In this document: piece after piece, positions 35,502 through 42,781 of the stretch
How the letters are laid out: every line of letters begins with the position of its first letter
Position numbering within the stretch: position 1 is the first letter of the stretch
From: a virus
Direction: 5' to 3' (one strand)
Virus record (IMG/VR): IMGVR_UViG_3300027396_000021
Location: 19,631 to 83,630 of that record
Length of the DNA: 64,000 nt
Program-made: the position numbers and the translations under genes
The notes under the pieces: model-generated
Database searches by the model: none
Told to the model about the DNA's origin: nothing
What the model saw: only the letters and a program-made list of their open reading frames with translations

Positions 35502-36088
35502 TTTTCTATAAGTTCCTTTATTATATTATATACAATTTTATTACCGTTGTCAGTATAATGATTTGTGTAACCTCTTTCTTTGCTCCAAAGAGTTGAAAAA
35601 TCTGTATGATATTTTTCTATGGCTAATTCGGCAGCAATCTCTAAATGCGAAATACTAATATATTTTGTTTTTATTAAATTGTTTATTTTGTCTCGAATTA
35701 AATTATAGATATCAATTTGATATTCGTCGTCGTAGTGATATCTAAAAAATAGTTTAGCTGACAATAGATTAAAGTTAAAAGGATTAAAATGATTTTCGAT
35801 ATCGTGATATATTAAGTCACAATTTTTTCTAAATCCTGATTTTTGTATAGGATGATTTTTTGTATGAACCCTGCTAGGACTTGTATGACTGACTATCACA
35901 ACATCAAATGATGTCGTGTTTACACTTTCTATTTGTTTTAGAATTTTGTATTCGCTTATTCCAGGTTCTGATAAATTAGTAACATCGTAATCTTTAGCCA
36001 ACAGATTAACCCAGCCTGTGTTTGAATCAGGCCAAACTGCTGAAAAACTATCTCCAGCAATTAATATTTTTTTAAACTGGTTAACCAT
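35498..36088 (-). CDS. SGNH-hydrolase-like protein (196 aa)
   Basis: A 196-aa protein starting I-L-I-A-G-D-S-F-S, the SGNH block I with the nucleophile Ser, then N-L-S-E-P-G-I-S (block II-like Gly) and V-V-I-V-S-H-T-S-P-S (block III-like). The final block D-x-x-H is not clear: Y-T-N-H-Y-T-D-N-G-N is the nearest. The family removes acetyl or acyl groups from sugars or lipids. Overlaps the next gene by ATGA and the upstream SGNH gene by about 28 nt, so the two are coupled. Confidence 0.6.
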   Translation of the reverse strand: MVNQFKKILIAGDSFSAVWPDSNTGWVNLLAKDYDVTNLSEPGISEYKILKQIESVNTTSFDVVIVSHTSPSRVHTKNHPIQKSGFRKNCDLIYHDIENHFNPFNFNLLSAKLFFRYHYDDEYQIDIYNLIRDKINNLIKTKYISISHLEIAAELAIEKYHTDFSTLWSKERGYTNHYTDNGNKIVYNIIKELIEK

Positions 36089-36888
36089 GGAATATAATGT
36101 TTGGCAACTAATTCGTGATAGCTAGTATTGTAGTGTTCTTTATCTTCAATAAGAAAATTTTCGTGATTAAACCCTAATTGCTTTGTAAATGATTGAACTG
36201 TTTTAGAAGCAATTCTAGTATTTTTAAGTTTTCCGTAATAGTCAAACTGCGTTGGAAATTTTAATCTATCTGTAAAATTAAACAGATGTAAAGGCACTCC
36301 GTGGTCTGCGCAGATATTATCCCAGGTGTAAACACAATTTAAAAATTCTCTTTTTTCTACATAGGTATTAAGTTCGAAAAACAATTTAACCTGCATATAT
36401 GTATGTTTTCGAAGATCCGGAACAATTAATCCATCAGTAGCACTAAATTCAACACCCGGATAATTTCCGTAATCGTCGTAAGTTGACTTGTTTAATAGCT
36501 GCATTGATTTTTCTCTAACAATTGCATCCATATATCTATGAATATTTTCATCGTCTGAATCGCACTTGAAAGTGAAATAATCAGATGGAATACAATCTTC
36601 TTTAGAAATATCGTCGTATGCTATAATGAATCTATTAAATGATGCTAGACAAATAAAGACCTCATCAATGTCATCGTACAAATTAAACATCGATATAAGC
36701 CAATCGGTATATAATCTGTTTGATGCACCAGACATAGCATAAACAATGACTGGCTTATTGTTTAATTTACTGTAAATTTCTGCATAGTTGTTATCGTTCC
36801 ATTGACTAAAACTGCCTACGCCTTTACTGTTCAAAACTGAAGTGTAGCCCATTGTGTGACTATCTCCAATGAATAAAGTTCTACCCAT
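36061..36888 (-). CDS. SGNH-hydrolase-like protein (275 aa)
   Basis: A 275-aa protein starting T-L-F-I-G-D-S-H-T-M-G-Y (block I, nucleophile Ser), then Y-A-M-S-G-A-S-N (Gly/Asn blocks II-III) and ending E-H-Y-N-T-S-Y-H-E-L-V-A-K-H-Y (candidate D/H block). The ATG at 36888 is chosen because AAGGGA lies 5 nt upstream and it overlaps the upstream stop (TGATG). It is a partner of the next, shorter SGNH gene; a third SGNH domain occurs at the end of the late operon (27539). Substrate unknown. Confidence 0.6.
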   Translation of the reverse strand: MGRTLFIGDSHTMGYTSVLNSKGVGSFSQWNDNNYAEIYSKLNNKPVIVYAMSGASNRLYTDWLISMFNLYDDIDEVFICLASFNRFIIAYDDISKEDCIPSDYFTFKCDSDDENIHRYMDAIVREKSMQLLNKSTYDDYGNYPGVEFSATDGLIVPDLRKHTYMQVKLFFELNTYVEKREFLNCVYTWDNICADHGVPLHLFNFTDRLKFPTQFDYYGKLKNTRIASKTVQSFTKQLGFNHENFLIEDKEHYNTSYHELVAKHYIPWLTSLKKY

Positions 36889-37109
36889 CAATATCCCTTA
36901 TTTTCTTTTGGTAGAGAATCTTCGCGAATAACAAATTCTCTCCCACCTAGGCTACCAACAAACGCTCTAGTATTCTCTTTATATACCATTTTAATTTTTA
37001 AAGTTTGAAAAGCAACTTCTAAAAATGCTTTAGGTTTGTAACCTAAAACGTGCATATCAAAATCTTTACCTGCATCTGTGCAATGTACCTTAACCTGTGC
37101 GTCGATCAT
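36888..37109 (-). CDS. Small conserved hypothetical protein (73 aa)
   Basis: A 73-aa protein (M-I-D-A-Q-V-K-V-H-C-T-D-A-G-K-D-F-D-M-H-V-L-G-Y-K-P-K-A-F-L-E-V-A-F). The ATG at 37109 forms an ATGA overlap with the upstream stop and is preferred to an in-frame upstream start (37145), which would lie inside the preceding gene. No known motif; mixed alpha/beta. Conserved-looking among T4-like phages, role unknown. Confidence 0.65.
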   Translation of the reverse strand: MIDAQVKVHCTDAGKDFDMHVLGYKPKAFLEVAFQTLKIKMVYKENTRAFVGSLGGREFVIREDSLPKENKGY

Positions 37110-37597
37110 TTTGCCCACCAATCTTCGTAAGGAAATTCTATCCAAACATCGTTTTCTGCCTTATTGACCTCAAATCCAACATAGTCCATTTTAACATTAC
37201 ACCCGCTGGCAAGATTATCTACAATTACAGCAAAGCGTACACTATTGTTCCAAATCATATCCCAACGCTCATCGTGAGGAAAGCAACTGCTACGCCAATC
37301 GTCCATAATCCAATTAAGTGTAGCACCGCTATCGTTAATATCGTCTACAATAAGAATCTGTTTACCTGCAAATGCATCATCAGCCATCCATAGATTGCTT
37401 TCACTTGCTGTATGATCACGTAGGCTTACATTGAGTGAGTGCATTGGCACATCTAACCAATGACTAATCATAACAGCAGGGAGCAAACCTCCCCGTGTAA
37501 GTCCTACAATGTAATCAGGTCGCCAAGTACCAAAGCTACGGCAAATTTTACTAACGTTTACTGTAAATTCATTAAAATTAATTATGTGCTTGTTCAT
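37106..37597 (-). CDS. Phosphoribosyltransferase
   Basis: A 163-aa type I phosphoribosyltransferase. The PRPP loop I-L-I-V-D-D-I-N-D-S-G-A-T at about residues 80-92 is complete (two acidic residues, then D-S-G-A-T), and Y-I-V-G-L-T-R-G-G-L-L-P-A at 30-42 is the PPi loop region. The enzyme joins a base to PRPP (purine or pyrimidine salvage), or acts on a related base. The acceptor loop does not reveal the base. It overlaps the next gene by ATGA and lies two genes from folE; a role in the modified-guanine pool is a possible but unproven reading. Confidence 0.8.
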   Translation of the reverse strand: MNKHIINFNEFTVNVSKICRSFGTWRPDYIVGLTRGGLLPAVMISHWLDVPMHSLNVSLRDHTASESNLWMADDAFAGKQILIVDDINDSGATLNWIMDDWRSSCFPHDERWDMIWNNSVRFAVIVDNLASGCNVKMDYVGFEVNKAENDVWIEFPYEDWWAK

Positions 37598-38015
37598 ATC
37601 GTGTTTTTAAATATTGTTCGTGTTGTACCCATTTACCGTTAACATCAAATCCCCATTCACGTTGTTTAGGGCCTGGCATAAAGATTGTCCAACATTCTAC
37701 GCCCGGTTCTAATTCTACACGATGAAAACTTTTTGCCTTACAAATTCTAAAGTGTCCAGGTCTTCTCCAAAAGCGACCTTCTGGAGTAGTTTCCCAATAA
37801 CCACCTTTTAGAATAAGTGTGGCATAAGGCCAGGGATGATCGTGAAGATCATCTGGATCACCTTTTAAAAACTTGTGTAGGAAAATGTTAAATGGAAAAC
37901 GGTCTCTATCTTTTAGAAATAGATAGTAGCGTTCTAAATATGGTTCGTCAGCTTCACGATCCATAACAATACGTTTACGACCCATACGTTCTAAGAGATT
38001 AAGAAACCATTTCAT
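37578..38015 (-). CDS. Cupin-fold protein
   Basis: A 145-aa protein with a cupin core: D-D-L-H-D-H-P-W-P-Y-A-T-L-I-L-K-G-G-Y-W-E, then R-P-G-H-F-R-I-C-K-A-K-S-F-H-R-V-E-L. Histidines in H-D-H and S-F-H-R fit the metal-binding cupin motifs 1 and 2. The ATG at 38015 makes an ATGA overlap with the upstream stop; an in-frame start at 38033 would lie inside it. Cupins include isomerases, dioxygenases and sugar-binding proteins; the substrate here is unknown. Confidence 0.7.
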   Translation of the reverse strand: MKWFLNLLERMGRKRIVMDREADEPYLERYYLFLKDRDRFPFNIFLHKFLKGDPDDLHDHPWPYATLILKGGYWETTPEGRFWRRPGHFRICKAKSFHRVELEPGVECWTIFMPGPKQREWGFDVNGKWVQHEQYLKTRYEQAHN

Positions 38016-38230
38016 ACACGATCCTTTAACCAAGCATCAACTGTTGCTTCTGCTTCTTCTTGGGTAACTGCATACGCATAAATCCAATAGCAATCGTCTT
38101 TGCCCTTAATATCAAAAGGTACAGGACCATTAAACAGAATGCCATCTTCTAGCATACGTTTTACTTCAAACTTCTTTAAATTTTTAGCACGATTAATTAA
38201 ATCGTTAGCCATATCTACGGAATTACTCAT
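38012..38230 (-). CDS. Small conserved hypothetical protein (72 aa)
   Basis: A 72-aa protein with a charged helical start (D-M-A-N-D-L-I-N-R-A-K-N-L-K-K-F-E-V-K-R) and a second half G-K-D-D-C-Y-W-I-Y-A-Y-A-V-T-Q-E-E-A-E. No known motif. It overlaps the stop of folE (ATGA) and the cupin start, so it is coupled on both sides. Role unknown. Confidence 0.6.
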   Translation of the reverse strand: MSNSVDMANDLINRAKNLKKFEVKRMLEDGILFNGPVPFDIKGKDDCYWIYAYAVTQEEAEATVDAWLKDRV

Positions 38231-38976
38231 CGCGGTGCAAACTCCTGTTGTAGTTTAATGTTATCAAAGAATTCCTTCTTTGTACCTGGATCATCTTTAA
38301 ACGCACCTTTCAATACTGTAGTCTGCGTTAAAGAACTATGTGCCATAATACCACGGTTTTCACAACAACCGTGAGTGGCTTGGATGTAAACACCGAGGTC
38401 GGATGCAGCAGTGGCACGTTCTATTTCTCTAGCAATATCGTTGGCTAGTTCTTCTTGTAAGGTACCGCGACGAGCGCACCACTGAGCAATACGAGTGTAC
38501 TTAGACAAACCAATAAGTTTTTGTGCGGCGATGATGCCAATGTAAGCGACACCACTAACGGGCTGATGATGATGACTGCACATAGAGCGCAACTCACTAC
38601 GTACCACCAACATACCTTCGTAGCGATCTTCTGAGTCATTTGGAAATGCTGTTGCGCTTGGTGATGGGTCATATCTACCTGCCATAATTTCGTTGAAGTA
38701 CATCTTAGCCAGTCGACGTGCTGTACCTTTTGAGTTAGGATCTGTTTCTCGATCGATTAGCAAACGATCAAGAACTAGTTCAAATGCTTCAGTTGCTTCT
38801 TCAATTAAGATTTCTTTATCTTCTTCGCTGACATAATCACTGATATTGTCACCAGCCCAAAAACGTTTGCCTTCGCGTTTCATTTTAAAGCGAAGATGAT
38901 CGCCTAAGTATGCTTCTTCATAGCCACCATCGCCTGCCATAGCGTCTAGTGCTGTTTCTTGTTTTTTTAATTTCAA
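38227..38976 (-). CDS. folE: GTP cyclohydrolase I (FolE)
   Basis: A 249-aa GTP cyclohydrolase I, which converts GTP to dihydroneopterin triphosphate, the first step of both folate and preQ0 synthesis. Zinc ligands are visible: C133 and H136 in M-C-S-H-H-H-Q-P, and C204 in T-H-G-C-C-E-N-R-G-I. The core E-L-R-S-M-C-S-H-H-H-Q-P-V-S-G and Q-E-E-L-A-N-D-I-A are typical. The start is TTG at 38976 with GGAG 9 nt upstream; the next in-frame ATG (38940) has no ribosome site. In this phage, with queE, a queD-like gene and a dpdA-like gene, it is more likely to serve 7-deazaguanine synthesis than folate. Confidence 0.92.
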   Translation of the reverse strand: MKLKKQETALDAMAGDGGYEEAYLGDHLRFKMKREGKRFWAGDNISDYVSEEDKEILIEEATEAFELVLDRLLIDRETDPNSKGTARRLAKMYFNEIMAGRYDPSPSATAFPNDSEDRYEGMLVVRSELRSMCSHHHQPVSGVAYIGIIAAQKLIGLSKYTRIAQWCARRGTLQEELANDIAREIERATAASDLGVYIQATHGCCENRGIMAHSSLTQTTVLKGAFKDDPGTKKEFFDNIKLQQEFAPR

Positions 38977-39015
38977 TTAAATTCTCCGAGTTAATGTCGT
39001 GGATGACATAATAAG

Positions 39016-40089
39016 TTATTTTAGCATCTCTAAGAGATTATCGCAACTAAAATAATTCTTAGTTAAACGATCTACCTGTTTATTTAGGCGAGGTAGATAG
39101 GATTCGTAATTTTCCATATAATGGACAATTCGATCTACTATTGCTCCTCTATGTGCCCTATAAGAATTAAAAGATTCTGTCCACTCTGAAGGATAAGAAA
39201 AATCTTTTAATGCCATTTCACTGTAACTGAGTCTGTCTGGAACCATAGGAATAGTTTTAGTAATAGCACCTTCGTACCAACTAATTCCAAGTGTTTCTTG
39301 TAGGTTAGCACTAAACACTAGTTTAGATTCGCCTAGCATATTATGATATTCGTTTTTTGTAAGTTGACGTTCTTGACAAACAATAAACTCATATTGAGGA
39401 AGTTGTTCTTTTAAGTCATAAAATATATCGACTTGTTTCTCTGGAGCAATACGATGCGGGAAAAGAATAATGTTTTTCTTTTCCATTTCGCTGTACATAC
39501 TTAAGGTATCTACCATATATTCCATTGGCCAACCTGTACGCATAATTTTATGTTTGGCAAACTCTCTAACAATGTTGGAGTTTTCATAACCTAACAGATT
39601 TTTACAGAACATTTCGATATGAAATTCTGTAGCGAACCAATTATAATCGATTGCGTGATAGAATGCTTTTTCTGAGTGTCTAACCCAAGGAGTGTCACCA
39701 ATAAGTCGACCTAAGAAATCTTGAGGATCATATGATCCGGCGTGCCACAATGCGTGAATTTTTACAGGAATCTGTAAAAGCTCACTCATATATTTTAAGT
39801 TTATGATGCCAGGGTGCCAAGCATCAGTAAAGATAAAGTGATCATTAGGAGCCACTGATCCATTGCAAAACAACCGACCCATTTGCTCAACTTGACTAGA
39901 CTTATATATATTGGTGCCACCAAAATTAAGAAAAGCGCCAGGAGTGGTTGCACTAGGAATATCCGTAGGGCCAGATATAATTTGAACATCGTGTCCTCTC
40001 TTTTTAAGAAGTGCAGGAAGGTGGGTTTTCCACTCGCCTGTGTAACGAGTTTCTACTGCCTCAAGGTCGACTAGGAAAACCCGTGCCAT
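39016..40089 (-). CDS. GT-B glycosyltransferase (GT4-like)
   Basis: A 357-aa protein; the ATG at 40089 (M-A-R-V-F-L-V-D-L) is the real start because the open frame upstream of it lies in the next gene. It begins with a strand and a Gly-rich turn (Y-T-G-E-W), has F-P-H-R-I-A-P-E-K-Q (nucleotide-sugar loop, like the R-x-x-x-E-K of GT4) around residue 240 and L-G-E-S-K-L-V-F-S-A-N-L-Q-E-T-L-G-I-S-W-Y-E-G (acidic E-x7-E acceptor region) near 280. This is an early gene, next to folE and the queD-like gene, in contrast to the late GT-A genes. Phage DNA glycosylation is possible but unproven; the acceptor is unknown. Confidence 0.75.
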   Translation of the reverse strand: MARVFLVDLEAVETRYTGEWKTHLPALLKKRGHDVQIISGPTDIPSATTPGAFLNFGGTNIYKSSQVEQMGRLFCNGSVAPNDHFIFTDAWHPGIINLKYMSELLQIPVKIHALWHAGSYDPQDFLGRLIGDTPWVRHSEKAFYHAIDYNWFATEFHIEMFCKNLLGYENSNIVREFAKHKIMRTGWPMEYMVDTLSMYSEMEKKNIILFPHRIAPEKQVDIFYDLKEQLPQYEFIVCQERQLTKNEYHNMLGESKLVFSANLQETLGISWYEGAITKTIPMVPDRLSYSEMALKDFSYPSEWTESFNSYRAHRGAIVDRIVHYMENYESYLPRLNKQVDRLTKNYFSCDNLLEMLK

Positions 40090-40090
40090 A

Positions 40091-40360
40091 TCAACGACCT
40101 CTGCGATCGTAGTTATTGTTTCGACCTTCGTAGTTATTACTACGACCTTCAAAACGTGGCTTATTACCTTGGTAAGGTCTACGAGGACGCTTACTTGCCA
40201 AGTAGGCTTGGTAATTTGCAGAATCTTTGCGATAAAGATCTGCAGGATTAAAATCACGCAACTCAAATCTGCAGAAATCGAGATACGCATCTAGGTCATC
40301 AAAGACCTTAACAACATCAGGACGACTTTCAAAGTAATCGATGTCCTTGTAGTTTTTCAT
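40091..40360 (-). CDS. Small protein with Arg/Asn-rich tail (89 aa)
   Basis: An 89-aa protein: an acidic helical N-terminus (D-Y-F-E-S-R-P-D-V-V-K-V-F-D-D-L-D-A-Y-L-D-F-C) followed by a disordered basic tail (R-P-R-R-P-Y-Q-G-N-K-P-R-F-E-G-R, then repeated N-N-Y-E/D-G/R-R). The tail resembles RGG/RNA-binding tails. It precedes the glycosyltransferase with a 1-nt gap. Function unknown; conserved in T4-like marine phages by its L-Y-R-K-D-S-A-N-Y-Q block. Confidence 0.65.
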   Translation of the reverse strand: MKNYKDIDYFESRPDVVKVFDDLDAYLDFCRFELRDFNPADLYRKDSANYQAYLASKRPRRPYQGNKPRFEGRSNNYEGRNNNYDRRGR

Positions 40361-40371
40361 CTTACTTTCCT

Positions 40372-40761
40372 TTAATATTTGATGAATGAACCATTTTCTC
40401 CGTCTTCGGAGACCTCAATCCAAACCTCGCGGCCTGGATACTTATTGGAGATAGCGTCATACAAATCGTCTGACATCATCTCGCAACTCTTAAAGTCTAA
40501 ACTAAGTGTAGCATCTTTATAAAGATTCTGCAACCATCGTTTAAACTGAATAAACTCAATATCGCGGTCATTATGTGTTACGCTAATCCAAACTTTAAAG
40601 TGAAAGATATGACGATGTGGATAGCCAAGGAAGCTAACATCATACTCGTCACCTGTAGCAAGGCTAGAATCTGTAAGAGCCGCTGGATATTTGTGCATAC
40701 CCTCTTTTTGAAATGTAACCCAAATCATTTTATTGGGTCTTTGGTCTTGCCTAATAATCAT
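40372..40761 (-). CDS. queD: QueD / 6-pyruvoyltetrahydropterin-synthase-like protein
   Basis: A 129-aa protein with the T-fold layout of QueD, which makes 6-carboxytetrahydropterin from FolE product. The zinc triad fits H23 (in E-G-M-H-K-Y) plus H49 and H51 (in G-Y-P-H-R-H-I-F-H-F). C-terminal I-E-V-S-E-D-G-E-N-G (residues 115-124) matches the E-x-x-x-G substrate-binding loop. I-E-F-I-Q-F-K-R-W equals the V-x-D-F-x-x-L-K block. The usual catalytic Cys near the first His is not seen, so assignment is by architecture and by context with folE and queE. Overlaps the upstream stop by ATGA. Confidence 0.6.
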   Translation of the reverse strand: MIIRQDQRPNKMIWVTFQKEGMHKYPAALTDSSLATGDEYDVSFLGYPHRHIFHFKVWISVTHNDRDIEFIQFKRWLQNLYKDATLSLDFKSCEMMSDDLYDAISNKYPGREVWIEVSEDGENGSFIKY

Positions 40762-40985
40762 ACTGATAACAGTCCTTTACACAATTCACCGACTTCCTCT
40801 TTAGTTAGATGAAAATTGTAGATACTTGTATCGTCAACATCACCGTCTTTATTTAGGCTTTCTTGAATAAAATTTACAGCATATAGACCTTTGGGTGCAA
40901 CGCACTCCCAAGATTCTACACGCATACGGAATCCAGAATTTTCTTTAATTGTAAATTCTTTAATTTTTAAATCAGGGTGTCTCAT
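40758..40985 (-). CDS. Small conserved hypothetical protein (75 aa)
   Basis: A 75-aa protein (R-H-P-D-L-K-I-K-E-F-T-I-K-E-N-S-G-F-R-M-R-V-E-S-W-E-C-V-A-P-K-G-L-Y-A-V-N-F), beta-rich, ending L-T-K-E-E-V-G-E-L-C-K-G-L-L. No known motif. Overlaps both neighbours by ATGA. Function unknown. Confidence 0.6.
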   Translation of the reverse strand: MRHPDLKIKEFTIKENSGFRMRVESWECVAPKGLYAVNFIQESLNKDGDVDDTSIYNFHLTKEEVGELCKGLLSV

Positions 40986-41335
40986 CTCATTGCCTCCATC
41001 ATAACAATTTTACTTAAGCGATCGCCTAGGTCTTCATTTTCAGTAACTACGTGCATAGTGTTATGATTGCGATCAGTCTTTCGATCGTAACCTCGAGTCT
41101 CTACAACGTACCCACCACTGGCTTTGTAAATCTGTAAACGAATACCGTCAGATTGAAGACGATCAGCTTCTACAGCCAAGGTTGGTACTGCATCCATATC
41201 GTCATTGTCGCTATTGAGCCAATTACGGATACGCTGTTTAAATGTAAGTTTCATTTCTTTCCTTTTTACTCTGCGAGCAGGGCGAATAGCTGATTGTTTA
41301 GCAGTCGCATAGTTTATTGCCTGTCCAGTACTCAT
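40982..41335 (-). CDS. Conserved hypothetical protein, two possible starts
   Basis: A 117-aa reading of a conserved family whose core starts M-K-L-T-F-K-Q-R-I-R-N-W-L-N at residue 28, followed by L-Q-S-D-G-I-R-L-Q-I-Y-K-A-S-G-G-Y-V-V-E-T-R-G-Y. The outer ATG (41335) makes an ATGA overlap with the upstream gene; the inner ATG (41254) has a strong site, AAGGAAAG, 5 nt before it. Both may be used, giving 117 and 90 aa products. No catalytic motif. Function unknown. Confidence 0.65.
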   Translation of the reverse strand: MSTGQAINYATAKQSAIRPARRVKRKEMKLTFKQRIRNWLNSDNDDMDAVPTLAVEADRLQSDGIRLQIYKASGGYVVETRGYDRKTDRNHNTMHVVTENEDLGDRLSKIVMMEAMR

Positions 41336-41865
41336 TTAATAATTTCATCCTTGCCATATTGATCCCAATCTGTGAAGCGATCTCTTCCCAGAAGGTCCTG
41401 TAGGTTATGGCACCATACCCCAGGGTTAGTTGCACAAAAATCTTTGTCGTCGATCTTTAGTGTAGCATTATAACCAAGTTGATTGATATAAGGTAATTTT
41501 ACACTAATCTGCGGAATAAATCTACGCTTTTCGGTTAAACCGCTCTCGAGCAATCCTTCCGTTTCCTTAACATCAAAGTCAAGCGTACACCAGAAACCGT
41601 CTTCTGCATCTAGACAAACGTAGATCATATCTTCCCACGGACGCCAAGTTTCTACATCATTAACGCCATTAGTTTGGAAACTTTGATTAGCACCAAAATA
41701 GATATGCTTGCAGTTATGATTACGTGCAAGTTCCATAATAACATATGGGTCGTGAACACCTACAACAAATAAGGTCTTCATTCCAAATGCAGGAGTGCGT
41801 TCAATCTCCACACCAGTGAAGAATGTAATACCTTCGCTGACTCCGTCTGTGTAATCACGCTTCAT
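41332..41865 (-). CDS. Conserved hypothetical protein (177 aa)
   Basis: A 177-aa protein (M-K-R-D-Y-T-D-G-V-S-E-G-I-T-F-F-T-G-V-E-I-E-R-T-P-A-F-G-M-K-T-L-F-V-V-G) with alternating strands and helices in its first 90 residues, resembling a small alpha/beta domain (V-V-G-V-H-D-P-Y-V-I-M-E-L-A-R-N-H-N). Conserved across T4-like marine phages but without assigned role. Overlaps upstream by ATGA and is near the QueD-like gene and DpdA-like gene; a link to DNA modification is possible only by context. Confidence 0.65.
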   Translation of the reverse strand: MKRDYTDGVSEGITFFTGVEIERTPAFGMKTLFVVGVHDPYVIMELARNHNCKHIYFGANQSFQTNGVNDVETWRPWEDMIYVCLDAEDGFWCTLDFDVKETEGLLESGLTEKRRFIPQISVKLPYINQLGYNATLKIDDKDFCATNPGVWCHNLQDLLGRDRFTDWDQYGKDEIIK

Positions 41866-42428
41866 TCATTTTCCTTAAAGTCAATAACATTGCCATCTTC
41901 GTCGGCTTGGATAATACGACGATAACCGTTTTCGCCTTCAATCACAATAGGACCCCAAATCCACATTTCGCTATCACTAGAAGACCAATCTCTGCTTTCT
42001 AGTGCATCGTAATAGCCATCTTCTTCCATTGCTTCTTCAATTTCTGCTTGCTCATCTTCGTCAATGTCATCTGGCCATTCTACGTCTGCCCAACAACCGT
42101 CAAAGGTTGATTCGAGCTCAACTTCTTCAATATTATTATAGTAGCAGTTGTTAATATCTATGCTGTCTTTAGATCCATCACCGCCTGGTACATAATCAAA
42201 CTCAAACTTTGGCGGGTTTCCATCGTTAGTATAAACAATCCAAGATCCTCCACGCCAACCAGTTTTGTGAATAATTTCTTGTCCGTCTTTAGTAAAGTGT
42301 TCGTGTTCTTCAATAGACTTTTTGTAGTATGTACTTACAGTCCAAGCGGTAAGTTCTTTCTTTTCTGTAGTTTCGTCGCTACTATATGATGGTGAGGTAT
42401 CGTCTGATGAAAAAGGCCAAGTTGCCAT
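41862..42428 (-). CDS. Acidic conserved hypothetical protein (188 aa)
   Basis: A 188-aa very acidic protein with a Ser/Asp/Glu-rich start, a G-W-R-G-G-S-W-I-V-Y-T core and an acidic middle (E-W-P-D-D-I-D-E-D-E-Q-A-E-I-E-E-A-M-E-E-D). Charge pattern and lack of motifs are consistent with DNA-mimic or binding-partner proteins, but no such function is shown. It has its own leader of about 40 nt from the consensus promoter 42476-42504, which lies inside the upstream small gene, and AAGGAAAA before its ATG. Confidence 0.65.
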   Translation of the reverse strand: MATWPFSSDDTSPSYSSDETTEKKELTAWTVSTYYKKSIEEHEHFTKDGQEIIHKTGWRGGSWIVYTNDGNPPKFEFDYVPGGDGSKDSIDINNCYYNNIEEVELESTFDGCWADVEWPDDIDEDEQAEIEEAMEEDGYYDALESRDWSSSDSEMWIWGPIVIEGENGYRRIIQADEDGNVIDFKENE

Positions 42429-42430
42429 AA

Positions 42431-42601
42431 TTATTTTTCCTTTTTAGCAAATAATCTTTTAATGGACTGAATTAAATTATAGTATCTAAAATGATAATTG
42501 TCAAGAAATGCTGAGCTCAAAAGAGGTTCTCTATGCGGACATCTTCCTTGATTCCAATCACAATTTGGTTGAATTTGTAAATTACAGGTTTGGCATTTCA
42601 T
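42431..42601 (-). CDS. Small zinc-binding-type protein (56 aa)
   Basis: A short gene missing from length-filtered ORF lists. It encodes 56 aa beginning M-K-C-Q-T-C-N-L-Q-I-Q-P-N-C-D-W-N-Q-G-R-C-P-H-R: four Cys and one His in a C-x2-C ... C-x6-C-x-H arrangement that fits a single zinc ribbon-like knuckle, then a helical basic tail. The ATG overlaps the stop of the upstream gene by ATGA. The same C-x2-C...D-W-x-Q-G-R-C-P-H pattern occurs in conserved small proteins of T4-like marine phages. Its 3' half doubles as a consensus sigma70 promoter for the next gene. Confidence 0.65.
   Translation of the reverse strand: MKCQTCNLQIQPNCDWNQGRCPHREPLLSSAFLDNYHFRYYNLIQSIKRLFAKKEK
42476..42504 (-). promoter_or_regulatory. 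Consensus sigma70 promoter inside the zinc-protein gene (TTGACA-17-TATAAT)
   Basis: Minus strand: TTGACA (42499-42504), 17-bp spacer, TATAAT (42476-42481), 12 of 12 consensus bases. Expected start near 42469, about 40 nt before the ATG at 42428. Confidence 0.78.
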
Positions 42602-42780
42602 TCTTCCAACCCCGCCTGTTTTGCCCTTAGCATTTCGATCTCATCTTTTAAAAAGAGTCGTTTCTTTTTAAGTTCGTGAATATTCTCTTCCCCAAATATT
42701 CCTGTTCTTTCCATATCGTCTACTTTTTTATCAAGCATACGATGTGCTTCTTCCAAGTGCTTAATTCTATTTTCGTACAT
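42598..42780 (-). CDS. DUF465/YdcH-like small coiled-coil protein (60 aa)
   Basis: A 60-aa helical hairpin: R-I-K-H-L-E-E-A-H-R-M-L-D-K-K-V-D-D-M-E-R, then E-L-K-K-K-R-L-F-L-K-D-E-I. The pattern (L-E-x-x-H-x-x-L-D-K-x-V, L-K-K-K-x-L-x-L-K-D-E-I) is that of DUF465/YdcH small proteins. The ATG at 42780 has GAGG 7 nt upstream and lies 1 nt behind the HNH gene's stop; a longer frame from 42849 is inside that gene and is rejected. Function unknown. Confidence 0.7.
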   Translation of the reverse strand: MYENRIKHLEEAHRMLDKKVDDMERTGIFGEENIHELKKKRLFLKDEIEMLRAKQAGLEE

Positions 42781-42781
42781 A

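Noticed and set aside
39801-40290. Upstream in-frame extension of the GT-B gene to 40290
   Set aside because: It lies in the coding sequence of the 89-aa gene on the same strand in another frame; the ATG at 40089 fits the family's start (M-A-R-V-F-L-V-D).
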